Shown here in pieces: positions 24,228 through 34,565 of a stretch of DNA of 64,000 nt (positions within the stretch are counted from its first letter, which is position 1; each line of letters starts with the position of its first letter). The notes beneath the pieces were generated by a model that had not been told where the DNA came from, searched no databases, and was given only the letters and a program-made list of their open reading frames with translations. Origin of the DNA: Imbricaverruca yamaguchii (taxonomy: Eukaryota; Arthropoda; Thecostraca; Neoverrucidae); NCBI GenBank assembly GCA_034440575.1, contig JAOTOL010001221.1, forward strand, positions 281,001 through 345,000. Reading direction: 5' to 3'. The translations under genes and the position numbers were made by a program.

Positions 24228-25743
24228 GCCGGGAAGACAGCACGAGCCGCACGACAGGCAGCATGGACGGGCACAGGACGAGCCGCACGACAGGCAGCAG
24301 GACCTTGGGCACAGCACAGCACGAGCCGCACGACAGGAGCAGGACCGGGCACAGCAGCACGAGCCGCACCGACAGGCAGCATGGACCCGGGCACAGCACA
24401 GCACGAGCCGCACGACAGGCAGCATGGACCTGGGCACAGCATCAGCACGAGCCGCACTGACAGTGCAGCATGGTACCTTGGGCACAGCATCAGCACGAGC
24501 CGCACTGACAGTGCAGCATGGCACCTTGGGCACAGCATCAGCACGAGCCGCACTGACAGTGCAGCATGGTACCTTGGGAAGGACGAGCCGACGACAGGGC
24601 ATGGTACCGGCGGCGCGCGGGCTGGCCGGGCGCGCGGCCGCGCGGGCGGCCGGGGGCGGCCGACTGCGGGGGCCGGGGGACGAGCCGCACGACAGGAGCA
24701 TGGACCTGGGCACAGCATCAGCACGAGCCGACCACAGCAGCGCCGGGCACAGCAGCGCCGCACACAGGAGCATGGACCTGGGCACAGCATAGCACGAGCC
24801 GCACTGACAGTGCAGCATGGACCGGGCACAGTGGCACAGCATCAGCACGAGCCGCACTGACAGGAGCATGGCCTTGGGAAGCGAGCCGCACGAAGTGAGA
24901 TGGTCCTGGGCACAGCATGCACGAGCCGCACTGAAGTGAGATGGACCTGGGAAGCATGCACGGCCGCACGACAGTGAGCATGGACCTGGGCACAGCATAG
25001 ACGAGCCGACTACAGTGAGCATGGTACCTGACAGATGCACGAGCCGCACTGACAGTGAGCATGGTACCTTGGGAAGATCAGCACGAGCCGCACGACAGTG
25101 CAGCATGGTACCTTGGGCAAGCATAGCACGAGCCGCACTGACAGGCAGCATGGTACCTTGGGACAGCATCGACGAGCCGCACTGACAGGAGCATGGCTGG
25201 GCGTCAGCACGAGCCGCACTGAAGTGCAGATGGTACTTGGGCACAGATCAGACGAGCCGCACTGACAGTGCAGCATGGTACCTTGGGCACAGCATCAGCA
25301 CGAGCCGCACTGACAGTGCAGCATGGTACCTTGGGCACAGCATCAGCACGAGCCGCACTGACAGTGCAGCATGGTACCTTGGGCACAGCATCAGCACGAG
25401 CCGCACTGACAGTGCAGCATGGTACCTTGGGCACAGCTGCGAGCTAGGGGGGTTGGGCAGCATAGACGAGCCGCACGACAGGCAGCATGGTACCTTGGGC
25501 ACAGCTAGACGAGCCGCACTGACAGTGCAGCATGGTACCTTGGGCACAGCATCAGCACGAGCCGCACTGACAGTGCAGCATGGTACCTTGGGCACAGCAT
25601 CAGCACGAGCCGCACTGACAGTGCAGCATGGTACCTTGGGCACAGCATCAGCACGAGCCGCACTGACAGTGCAGCATGGTACCTTGGGCACAGCATCAGC
25701 ACGAGCCGCACTGACAGTGCAGCATGGTACCTTGGGCACAGCG
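24228..25743. repeat. 49-bp minisatellite, about 30 units
   Basis: Key motif GCACGAGCCGCACTGACAGT, then GCAGCATGGTACCTTGGG. 25260-25435 and 25505-25743 are exact; 24228-25250 is broken by many short deletions, which shift the apparent frame repeatedly. Confidence 0.95.
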
Positions 25744-26295
25744 GACTGTCACCACCGGTCAGACGGTAGCGGTGAGTCTCGTTCGTGTGTATAAGACTTG
25801 AGGTGATTTGCTCTAGAGGTAATATTTGTTCGAAGGACAGAGTTCTATGGCCGAAATTATGGCTATATTATCTAGATTATGGCAGAGAAAAGCTCGTTGT
25901 TGTGACTGACGATCCAGCAATCGTTGCGCTTTGTGCCGAAACAAATGGTCGCATTGACCTTTCGTGACCTCGGAACCTATCCACGTTCATATTCACAACA
26001 ACCTTGCAAGGTGCGAACTTTCACCATTGACTGCACCTGAAAGGTCAACTATTCACCCTGAACGAACAAACCAGACAATAATTGCCTGTGGCAAGTTCAG
26101 ATTCAGATTCAGATTCAGATCGCTGGTCCTGTGGTCTCACAAACATTGACCAATTTTGAACGAAAAAATAGGAGATGGATCACGAAATGCAAATGGTGTC
26201 GCATAATATCGGCGATGCCACTTTTTGTATTGCCAGTGCTGTGCCAATAACGTCGCATTTCGCGTGTGCGCGGGCAGGGATGTGGCAGGGATGTG
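25744..26295. other. Unique spacer
   Basis: Contains a short AGATTC repeat at about 26096-26120. No gene recognised. Confidence 0.4.
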
Positions 26296-26324
26296 GCCCT
26301 AGCCTATATCAAGTAGGCTAGGGC
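26296..26324. other. Perfect 11-bp stem-loop
   Basis: GCCCTAGCCTA and its reverse complement TAGGCTAGGGC are separated by 7 nt (TATCAAG). Function unknown. Confidence 0.75.
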
Positions 26325-26360
26325 GCATTGGGGTTAAAACACTGACCTGCATCGCCAGCT

Positions 26361-26520
26361 TTGGTTATTGGTTTTTACGACACGTCGACCGTCGAATCAT
26401 GTAGCGTCGCCAATTCCTCAAGCCGATTGGTCGCGAGCGAAGAGTAGCGACATGTGAGACTCGAACCCACAATCCTTCGATTGTGAGACGGGCAACTTAC
26501 CCCTAGGCTACTCGTCCCCG
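26361..26520 (-). mobile_element. S1 SINE
   Basis: Full-length: plus-strand tail TTGGTTATTGGTTTTTACGA, body, then GACTCGAACCCACAATCCTT (B box) and the head end GGCTACTCGTCCCC. Flanks GCATCGCCAGCT and GCATTGCTAGTC may be an old target-site duplication. Confidence 0.9.
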
Positions 26521-26612
26521 CATTGCTAGTCTTGGCAGGGCAGGGCTCTAGTCTCTTCATGAGCTCGCACAGGCCTCGGTTGGAAGTGTCAGCTAGAAAC
26601 TGACCAAATTGG

Positions 26613-26807
26613 TTTGTTTATTGTTTGTTTATTGGTTGGTTCACGACACACTTTATGCACATTCACGGCTAATGGCGCCGCCCACACTGTTTCGCCGGTG
26701 GGCCGCGGGATTGGGAAATGTCCTGAGTGGCGCTAGAGTCGAACCCTTTGGGGAGTGGCTTTGGTACCCATAGCCCGACACCTTAACCACTCGGCCATCC
26801 CCGCCCC
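26613..26807 (-). mobile_element. S2 SINE with perfect 13-bp target-site duplication
   Basis: Flanked by CTGACCAAATTGG at 26600-26612 and 26808-26820. The head on the minus strand reads GATGGCCGAGTGGTTAAGG with an extended variable region, a class II (Ser/Leu-type) tRNA signature. The tail is TTGTTTATTGGTTGGTTCAC on the plus strand. This copy defines S2 boundaries. Confidence 0.93.
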
Positions 26808-26820
26808 CTGACCAAATTGG

Positions 26821-27507
26821 ACCACAGGTAGTAGCATATATACTATCAGCATATGTATAATATGTATGATATAATACCAGCATACATAGTACATGTATAG
26901 TATATGCTACATACCAGCACGTAAAATTGTCGTAAAATACGTAAAATTGTCGGTTAAAATTCTGCCGCTGAACCGGAAATCGCGGCTCTGGCGGTGAGGC
27001 CAGGGCTCAGGCAGAAAGCTCTGATCAGCATAGGATCCCGGTCGTTAAAGCCACCGAGCAAGAACTCGGACTTAATTTCTTTTAAATGTAGTGCGAAGAG
27101 AAACTGAAATATGATGAAACATGGGGTCACAAAACCAAATTTGGTAATGCTTGAATATTTGCCAGTGTTGGGGAGGCGGCCGACTGCTGGCGTGATCCTG
27201 GATCCTGGATGCGGCCGTGATCGGCACCCAGACGGATACTAAAACTCCAGATCCGGTGCTTTCCGAACGATAGCTGGTTAGTAGTTAATCGGCTTGTAGC
27301 ACTGAAGCGGCACATCAGTACCAAAATGGCATCGTCGGTGATTCTAACACATTTTTGTTATAATTTGGACCGCAGCACACACGCGTCGAAAAATTACGTG
27401 AAACACCATTCCAAATAACGATACAATTTCGGTGCAAATCCTGTAAGATTAGAGACGCGACAGAGGCATAGTTCTTTTTCACACACAACTGTAATTTGTA
27501 ATTGTTG
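26821..27507. other. Unique spacer
   Basis: Includes a short GTATAATATGTATGATATAA tract near 26850. Nothing else recognised. Confidence 0.4.
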
Positions 27508-27572
27508 GTTTGTTATTGTGTTTTAGGGGCGCCTTGATTGCGTCGGTTATGCAGCGCCCTTTTCGAATGGTG
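27508..27572 (-). mobile_element. Solo LINE 3' tail
   Basis: TTTTAGGGGCGCCTTGATTG, then GCGTCGGTTATGCAGCGCCC, matching the terminal hairpin segment of the LINE copies. Confidence 0.6.
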
Positions 27573-28463
27573 GCAACGCATTGCGGCAAGTGAATTTCCA
27601 AGGGGCTCATCCGACAAATGGCGTGTACGTATACAACTATAAATCAGACCACTGTGCGAAACGCCAGCAACATTAGCAAATCATAGCTACCTTTCAAATG
27701 CAGGCAGGCACACAAAACGTCCCGATTATACCATTTTGTTACACGTTTAAATAATCTCTGCAGCGGATAGGCGTCGACTAACAACACATGATTTGCCAAA
27801 TAAAGAGTTCTAGACGGACATCAGGTCTTTAGCGGCCAACCCTTCAGGTATCCAGCGCGGATGGATGTCGTCGAAAGAACTACCGCCGGCACGTTCCATG
27901 GGTCCGATTCGAAACACGCACATTGTAATGCTTCAGCTGGACGCGGGTGCTCAGTCCGACACCCGCTCCCCCGGTGACCGAAGTACACTGCTGTTCAATT
28001 CATATCGGGAATACCATCTAATGAGAAAGGACAACGAGTAGAAATTATGCTCAACATGAGGTGCCTGCGAATCTACTGCTTGCTTTCACACATCAAATGC
28101 TCCTGAACAGGAATGATAGCAAGTGAATACAGATGTTAATGGCCTTGAACCATTGACAATTGGAAGGGGGTGGGGGGGATTCAATATCACCCAAAGCTTT
28201 TGTGGATAGCTTCTAAAGCGCTAAATGGAAACCATGACAATTATAAGTACCTCCTAAAGAGTCTCCGTCGGAAACTCCGGTATCTTTTTTTCATTTGTCG
28301 GGTCACGTGAAGTCACTGAACCTGAACCATGTAGAGGGGAGCATCGCAGACCATTCTGGAACGATATCGTGGATTATCGCATCTTCACCTGGCGACCCAA
28401 AGCGACACATTGTGTGCGACTAAAGCTAACAGACGACAAGAGTGATATTCTGACATTGCGCCT
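27573..28463. other. Unique spacer
   Basis: No open reading frame or repeat of note recognised. Confidence 0.4.
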
Positions 28464-28474
28464 GTCACCATTCC

Positions 28475-28767
28475 TTGGGTTCTTTTACGACGCATTCAAC
28501 CGCTACGTCATATAGCGTCGCCAACCTCTCACGCCAATTGGTCGGTTGGTTGGTTGGTTGGTTATTAGTTTTTACGACACATCGACCGTTGAGTCATGTA
28601 GCGTCGCCAATCTCTCACGCCAATTGGTCGCGGGTGGACTCGGTAAATGCCACCGGTTGCGAGATTCGAACCCACAATTTTGCGATTAAGAGCCCTACGC
28701 TCTACCGACTGCTCGTCTTCTTCGTCTTCTTCTTCTGCTTCTTCTGACTGCGCTACCGTGGCCCCCC
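28475..28767 (-). mobile_element. Composite S3/S1 SINE with target-site duplication
   Basis: Flanked by GTCACCATTCC (28464-28474) and GTTACCATTCC (28768-28778). On the plus strand it contains an S3-type tail and half body (28475-28537), then an S1-type (GGTT)n tail and body (28538-28620), then an S3 body with a single tRNA head. The head is interrupted by a TTC-rich expansion (28712-28750). One flanking duplication around two tails suggests one composite insertion. Confidence 0.82.
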
Positions 28768-28864
28768 GTTACCATTCCAAGATCGTTCACGGCCATCGAC
28801 CACAGCTGACCTCGGATGTTTCTCTTTAACTAAGCAGCATGTCTAGGATTAGCTTGTCCCGAAT

Positions 28865-28943
28865 ACAACCTCGCCATCCATGTTTAGTAAACATGGATGG
28901 CGAGGTTGTCCACCCAGGGTAAACATTGTTTACCTTGGGTGGA
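28865..28943. other. Two adjacent near-perfect hairpins
   Basis: First: 22-bp arms 28865-28886 and 28888-28909, perfect, with a 1-nt spacer. Second: 17-bp arms 28909-28925 and 28927-28943 with one mismatch and a 1-nt spacer. Both contain GTAAACA-type centres. Confidence 0.9.
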
Positions 28944-29684
28944 AGCAGCGGTTCCCAACAGTCTATCAAGTCTTCAAACATGGTGGTCGGCCCTTGGCCT
29001 CACCTGCCACGTGACCTATGATTCAATTGGAGCTCAAGATGTGTCAATGCAACCGTAAAGCTCCGACGACCACCGTAAATATGCATATCTGTTGCAGTTT
29101 AGGAAACATTTGGAATAAAGTTGCAAAATGTGACCTTTGACCTGACATGGTGGGTCACCTAGCACACTCAGGGACAAACAATCCGAAGTCAATTGCTGGA
29201 TCTCTTTCCAACCCACACACCCGTACTCGTTTACCACCGGACGCACCAACCCTCCCCGCCGGTGAAGGTGGCGAAATGTTACACACCAGCGAAAGGTGAC
29301 CTTGAAAACAGCCGAAATTTTGCAAAATGGTCCGAACACGTTAGTACAGCTAAGCATGCACGAATAGTCTACATGTGCAGACTAAGCATACCATAGAAGT
29401 ACCTACGAACCCAATAGGAAAGAGATGCGTACAAGACAAAAAAAGTGATATGTCTGACGACGTTCGATTGTCATCCATGGTAGACATGGGAGTTTTCGAT
29501 GAACTATCATTCCATTTGATAACTCAAACCTAATATTGATTTCAATACCACAGGTGAAGTTCAAGTAGTGTTTACTTGAACATAGAAAAGAGGAATAGCA
29601 TAATGCGTGCCAAACATATTGTTCCTAGGCATTTTACAAGTTTAGTGGCTTAAAAGTACGCAAGAAGGGAAACCCAAAATGGAG

Positions 29685-29687
<3 letters not shown>
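28944..29687. other. Unique spacer
   Basis: Short overlapping frames on both strands around 29034-29396, without recognised domains. Confidence 0.4.

Positions 29688-29767
<80 letters not shown>
29688..29767. repeat. (AT)n microsatellite, about 80 bp
   Basis: Pure alternating AT, self-complementary, likely cruciform-prone and highly variable between individuals. Confidence 0.98.
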
Positions 29768-29771
<4 letters not shown>

Positions 29772-29992
29772 TGGACCTAATAATATAGCAATCAAGTAGT
29801 ATTGCAGTCACAACAAAATTGAAACCTTGGCTAATATCAATACAAAACATGCAAAGCCGAATCCAACATACGCATATCCCAATATTACGGAACGCCGGAA
29901 TATGCGCAATTGTACCGATACGATACTTGTCACTGTCATTGATACCGTGACACCGGTGCACAATGACCCGCGCAGAGTAGGCGGTGACTTAC
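29768..29992 (-). other. Start of EFA6 intron downstream of the exon
   Basis: The minus-strand reading leaves the exon at GTAAGT (29992 to 29987). No following Sec7 exon could be recognised at lower coordinates in this window. Confidence 0.55.
29987..29992 (-). promoter_or_regulatory. 5' splice site (GTAAGT) of the EFA6 exon
   Basis: Minus strand reads AAAAA then GTAAGT, a consensus donor. Splicing here leaves two A bases of a codon. With C or T from the next exon, this codes the Asn expected in the Sec7 sequence (SKN). Confidence 0.85.
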
Positions 29993-31048
29993 TTTTTACT
30001 GAGATGCCGCGACACGTCCGACTTCTTGAAGCCATCCAAGTGATAGAGTCGCTTGGCGAGGCGTACGGCTGACGGCAGATCCACCGCCTTGGGACTGAAG
30101 TGGAAGCTATGCAGGCTGTCAATGTCTGAGCCATCCTCACTATCGGGCGACGTGGCGGCGCCACCACCGCGCCGGCCGCTGTCCGACTCGTGCGATAACG
30201 ACGCGACGCCACGTTGGGCGCCATGTTCCGAGTCTGGCGCCGCCACTTCGATCCCACCTCTGCCACCATAGTGCGAATCGCCGCGGCCGCCGCCGTTCAG
30301 GTGCGCGAACTCTCCGGGCGGCACCGGCGGCACCGAGTCGACCGGCGCGTTCACCGTCCACACGACGCGGCCGTCGCGCTCCACGGGCACCACCGACTCG
30401 CTCGTGTCCAGCAGCGTGTTGAACGACCCACCGGTGTCCTCGACGCCCACCAGGTCGGGCGCCGCGTCCGCCTGCAGCCGGTCCTCGGAGCGCGAACCGC
30501 GGAACACGGACACGGCCGGCGCCGGCGCCGTGTCGTCACACGTCACCAGCCGCGCCTCGCCGCCGCCGGCGTCGCGCGGGCTCGTCGGCACCGAGCCACC
30601 ACCACCACCGCCGCCGGCACCGCCACCGCTCACCGCCTCCCGCAGACCGTCGCGGGGCGCGCGCACGCCGGGCGGCGGGTATTGCGGCGTGCGCGACAGG
30701 TTCAGGATCATGTCGCCAGTCATTGTGAACGTTTCGAAGCGTGGCCGGCCGTGGCCGTTGGCGTCCGGGTGAACGTGCCATTGGCGTGGTGCGCGCTGTC
30801 GCCGTTCGTGTCGGCGCCGCCGGGGGGCGGCAGCGGCCGCAGCCGACTCTTGGGCGGCGAGTGGATGAGCGGCACGCGCGGCTTCGGCGGCGAGTGCAGC
30901 ACGGGCCCCGTCTGGCGGCGCGCCGGCGACCGCATGGCCACCACGTCCTTGACGTGTGCCAGGTCCTGCTTGGTGATGGCCGGCCTCAGGCTCTCCATCG
31001 TGTTGGGTGAGCGCAGGTACTGGCGCACCTTCTCCTTGATGACGTCAT
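29993..31048 (-). CDS. Efa6: EFA6/PSD-type ARF6 guanine-exchange factor, internal exon with 1-bp frameshift
   Basis: Partial gene, one internal exon. EFA6/PSD proteins activate ARF6 at the plasma membrane through a Sec7 domain followed by a PH domain and coiled coil. The last ~30 codons include RLAKRLYHLDGFKKSDVSRH, which I recognise as the start of the EFA6 Sec7 domain. Upstream codons are low-complexity linker: Gly-rich near 30600-30635, Ser/Asp-rich near 30100-30200, and FETFTMTGDMILNLSRTPQY near 30680-30735. The exon opens with DDVIKEKVRQYLRSPNT after an acceptor at 31049-31051. Reading frame changes at GGG 30767-30769; one missing base explains it, and no GT-AG pair is seen there. This is either a consensus error or a real lesion. 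The PH domain and rest of Sec7 lie in other exons, not found here. Confidence 0.85.
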
Positions 31049-31060
31049 CTGTTGAAATCG
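31049..31060 (-). promoter_or_regulatory. 3' splice site of the EFA6 exon
   Basis: Minus strand reads CGATTTCAACAG immediately before the exon. The tract is only modestly pyrimidine-rich, but the phase fits the DDVIKEK reading. Confidence 0.75.
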
Positions 31061-31435
31061 GGAGGAGACGCGTTAGCGATGTTCATCCTTTTCTAGATGG
31101 TGGACAGATCGCGTCGTAGTCGGGGCGCAATGATAATGCTACTAGAACACAATGAAATGCACAACGCCCGGGACAATGACGCCAGCATCGGGTGATGCAG
31201 TTCCGCACTGGTTTCAACATCGACCAAAGTACAAATGGAAAACAACTGGATCCCGGAACGCGTAGACCAAGTGCTACAGTACCAAGACGGTCAATATTTC
31301 GACGTAATAAGTCCCATAGAAACAGGCAACAGGGCTCACATATACCTTATTGTCCAGCTGCGACGAGCGACTTCAGACTGAGCCGGTTTACAGGGATCAG
31401 ATTCAGCAGTAGCCAGCGGCACAGTCTAAACTAGC
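31061..31435. other. EFA6 upstream intron, unique
   Basis: Intronic by position. No preceding exon recognised. Confidence 0.45.
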
Positions 31436-31770
31436 CTCGTTTGTTTGTTTATTTGGGCTTAAGGGCGCCTGAACTGCAAACTATCCTCATTTCCCGCTCT
31501 TCCCGCCGCGGCGGAACATCCGTGCCGCGTCAAGTTAGGTCATGACTAGCCTCGAGACCGCTTCCACTCTGCCTCCTTCAATTGGCGAGGGGAGGTTCAG
31601 GGCGCATCGACTGCAGTGGTCATGCGGCACCTCCCCCAATGCTTCCTTGACGAGGCAGAACCGCTGCCCCAAGCAGATTGGGGCGTTGCAAATCTTCAGG
31701 TGGACACTTAGTTATTTGGGCTTCAGGGCGCTTCGACCGGAATTGATCATTCGAGCCAGTGTGGACACCT
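31436..31770 (-). mobile_element. Three LINE 3'-tail fragments
   Basis: Fragments at about 31436-31470 (TTTGGGCTTAAGGGCGCCTG), 31583-31640 (TTCAGGGCGCATCGACTGCA) and 31708-31760 (TTATTTGGGCTTCAGGGCGC, then GGAATTGATCATTCG). All share the LINE terminal motif and orientation. Confidence 0.55.
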
Positions 31771-32046
31771 CAGTTGTCTTGTGCCGCAAAGGCAAGGCGA
31801 TTGGTTCTTATATCCAGTCGCAATAACTTCAAACAGACAACCGGTGGTGATGATTCATTACGTTGGAATAATAGGGCATGATGACAACGCCAACAGCGAC
31901 TGTGTTGGCTGTCTTGTTCAGCATACGCGACACACGCGATATTTAATATGCTAATGCAGTTACATGCACTACAGATCTCGCTAGACAAAAATGATAACAT
32001 ACCATTCTACGATTGCACGATATAATTCAGCGCTACCTTAGGATGG

Positions 32047-32198
32047 TGGTTATTGGTTTTAGGACACTGACCGTTGAATAAAGTAGCGTCGCCAATCTCT
32101 CGCGGCGATTGGCCACGGGCGAAGAGTAGCGAAAGGTGAGACTCGAACGCACAATCTCTCGAATGTGAGATGGGCAACTTACCTCTAGACTACTCGTC
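32047..32198 (-). mobile_element. S1 SINE
   Basis: Tail GGTTATTGGTTTTAGGACAC, body with GCGTCGCCAATCTCTCGCGG, head end AGACTACTCGTCGCC. Flanks GCTACCTTAGG (about 32031) and GTTACCTTTAGG (32205-32216) look like a decayed target-site duplication. Confidence 0.87.
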
Positions 32199-32336
32199 GC
32201 CAACGTTACCTTTAGGCAAACATTAGACACACGATCAGTACTTAATTGAATCGATTTGCTAGAACCACGTATTTTCAAACTTTGTCACGTCATATGATGC
32301 CACGCGAGAAATTCAGAATATGTATTTCTGAATTTA

Positions 32337-32490
32337 ACTGGCTACCCCCACCAGCTACCTCCACTAGCTACCGCCACCAGCTACCTCCACTAGCTACCGC
32401 CACCAGCTACCACCGTCGGTTACCGTTACTGGCTGCCACCACCAACTACCGCTACTGGCTGCCACCACCAGCTACCGCCGCCGGCTGTCG
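32337..32490. repeat. 12-bp tandem repeat (GCTACCNCCACC)
   Basis: Degenerate units such as AGCTACCTCCACT, GCTACCGCCACC and GGCTGCCACCACC. Confidence 0.88.
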
Positions 32491-32756
32491 TTTACCGCGG
32501 CGCTCCACGTCACCTTATCACGGTGACCGTGCCGCTCCAGCTGCACACCACTGACTTCCACTTGGCGCATCCACCAACCACTGCCCGGCCCGTCCCGTGC
32601 CACAAGCGGCGAGCGGCCAGCGGCGTGTGGTCGGCACCCGACACCTGGCCTGCCTTCGGGCGGTGTCCACCACACCAGGCGTCGGCGCCGGCAGACACGC
32701 GCCGTCGACGTAGTGCGCCAGGTCGCTGCCGCCAGTCGGTGAACGCGTGGGCTCGT
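32491..32756 (-). other. GC-rich, possibly coding block
   Basis: Distinctly GC-rich and non-tandem. Minus-strand frames such as GSDLAHYVDGACLPAPTPG look protein-like but need a frame change to continue. It lies upstream of the EFA6 exon on the same strand, so an upstream EFA6 exon is conceivable; no homology is recognised. Confidence 0.2.
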
Positions 32757-33995
32757 TAGTTAGTTAGTTATTTAGGCTTTAGGGCGCATCGACCATGTTG
32801 ATCATATAGCGCCCATAACTGTGTTCCTGTCTATCTAGGTTTTATGTTCCGTTCAGGATTACTTTCACGTTTAAGGAGCACTCACTATGCCCAAACGAGA
32901 CCGATATATTTACCTCCCTGGATATATGACAGCAAATCGTATTTGCGACAGAAACTCGAATAGTTGTCCATTCTGAATCACACGTGACCCATCACCAAGA
33001 AGATTTGTCATCGTCAGTGCGGATACCTCTCTTCCGAAGTGTCGTCTTCGTTCGGCTGCGAGACGAGGGCACACCAGAAGGATGTGTCGGACCGTTAATG
33101 GGACATCACAACGAGCGCACATCGGTCTGTCCTGATTCTGCAGCAGGTAGCCGTGGGTGGCATAGGTGTGTCCTATCCGTATCCTGGCGAGCACTACCTC
33201 CTCCCTCCGTGAAATTCTTGACGATGACTCCCACCGCCCTAGCTTTGGTTTAATGGTGCACAGTTTGTTTCGGCCAGATAAGTTCCAAAGATATTGACGT
33301 TTTTCCTGGAAGAACGTATTAGTTGTCTGGCAGAAGTGTGCTGCGGGGAGAGGAAGCGAACGGGTGTAATGGCTTCGCGCAGCACGTTTCGCTGATTGGT
33401 CAGCCAACTCGTTTCCCGCTATTCCGACGTGGCTGGGAATCCAGCAGTGTTACATTTTTTCCCGCTCGTTTAAGCTTAGTTAGTCGCACTACAACATCCT
33501 GAACTATGGGGTCACTGGGATAAAACGTTTTTATCGCACTAAGGCTACTTAGAGAGTCAGAGAGTATGGCGTGGTCAATATCGTTCCCTACTTCGATGAA
33601 GCACAATGCCTTCGTAATTGCCATGAGTTCGGCGGTGTAAACCGTTGCATGGGGAGGCAGAGTAAACGATCTGGTGGTGACTCCACTTACAAATGCACAA
33701 CCTACACCGTCCACAGTTTTAGACCCGTCTGTGTTAGTGGCAGTACATGTGTGGTAGGTGTCAATATGTTCTATGGCTTTCTGTCGAAACAATTCCGGGA
33801 TAAGTTCGTCTTTATGAGCCTCAGACAGTACTATGTCTACTGACGGCTGCACCAGTTCCCAAGGGGGAACGGGCAGCATTGTCATCTTCCGAATGCTGCG
33901 CAGCTGGATACCGCTCCCTGCCACTAGCTCACGCAACCGCACACAGAATGGGGGTAGAACATTGCGACGTGCAACATTGAACAGCGCAAGGGTGC
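32757..33995 (-). pseudogene. LINE ORF2 C-terminal fragment (RNase H, Cys/His finger, 3' tail)
   Basis: A 5'-truncated non-LTR retrotransposon copy. RNase H motifs in order on the minus strand are TDGSK (about 33715-33735), YTAELMAITKAL (about 33605-33640) and ILSDSLSSLSAI (about 33535-33565). A frameshift near 33445-33460 splits the final CWIPSHVG-type motif from what follows. A finger-like segment, CARCDVPLTVRHILLVCP, lies near 33055-33110, and the ORF stops at 32910. The 3' UTR ends with a GGGCGC...GCGCCC stem-loop and a short TAAC repeat at 32757. The reverse transcriptase and endonuclease regions are missing. Most like the RNase H-bearing I/R1/LOA group of LINEs; the exact clade is not assigned. 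Non-functional. Confidence 0.88.
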
Positions 33996-34117
33996 GGTGC
34001 CCAAACAGGGCCAACGCGTGGGTTCGAGGCCGGGTGGCGGCGGGACTATTTTCGGAGGTCAGGTGACACACCGTTCGTTGGAAACCGCACAATGCTCGCG
34101 TGGCTCGGCCAGAAGCA

Positions 34118-34262
34118 TGACCAGACAATTCTTAGACCCGATCAGACCAGCAATGGACCAGACCAGACCAGACTAGTAATGAACCAGACCATACCTAGAC
34201 CAGACCAGTCCTGGATCAGACGCGTCGCCAAACCATGTCCAGACCATCACCAGACCGGACCA
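34118..34262. repeat. Degenerate CCAGA repeat
   Basis: Loosely repeated GACCAGACCAGAC/CCAGACCATC blocks. Confidence 0.75.
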
Positions 34263-34565
34263 GACCATCCCCGGACCACGCGCGTGCCAGCAGTACATTA
34301 CGGCACCGTGGACATCTAATAACACGCCGGCGGCCGTTCGAAAGCGGTGACGAGGCGGCACACGTGCCGGACATGTCGGGTCAGATGGCCTCGGGCGATA
34401 TCAAGTCTGGCACCGCAGGGCGCGGCCAGACACCGTCAGTGGTTCGCAAACTTCACAACACGCAACGGATGGCGCGTTCAGCACCGGCCACTGGTGGAGG
34501 AAAACTCCACGGTACTGGCTCGAAGCGCCCTGACAACCAACTGACGAACGAGATGTACGGGTCGT
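34263..34565. other. Unique spacer
   Basis: A plus-strand frame runs through it into the 29-bp array, but no domain is recognised. Confidence 0.4.

Noticed and set aside
26613..26807. Functional tRNA-Ser/Leu gene on the minus strand
   Set aside because: The tRNA-like head is joined to a SINE body and tail, recurs in several diverged copies, and is flanked by target-site duplications. It is a retroposon.
29808..30269. Alternative minus-strand and plus-strand frames over the EFA6 exon
   Set aside because: GC-rich shadows. Only the frames giving the Sec7 start and fitting the splice phases are credible.
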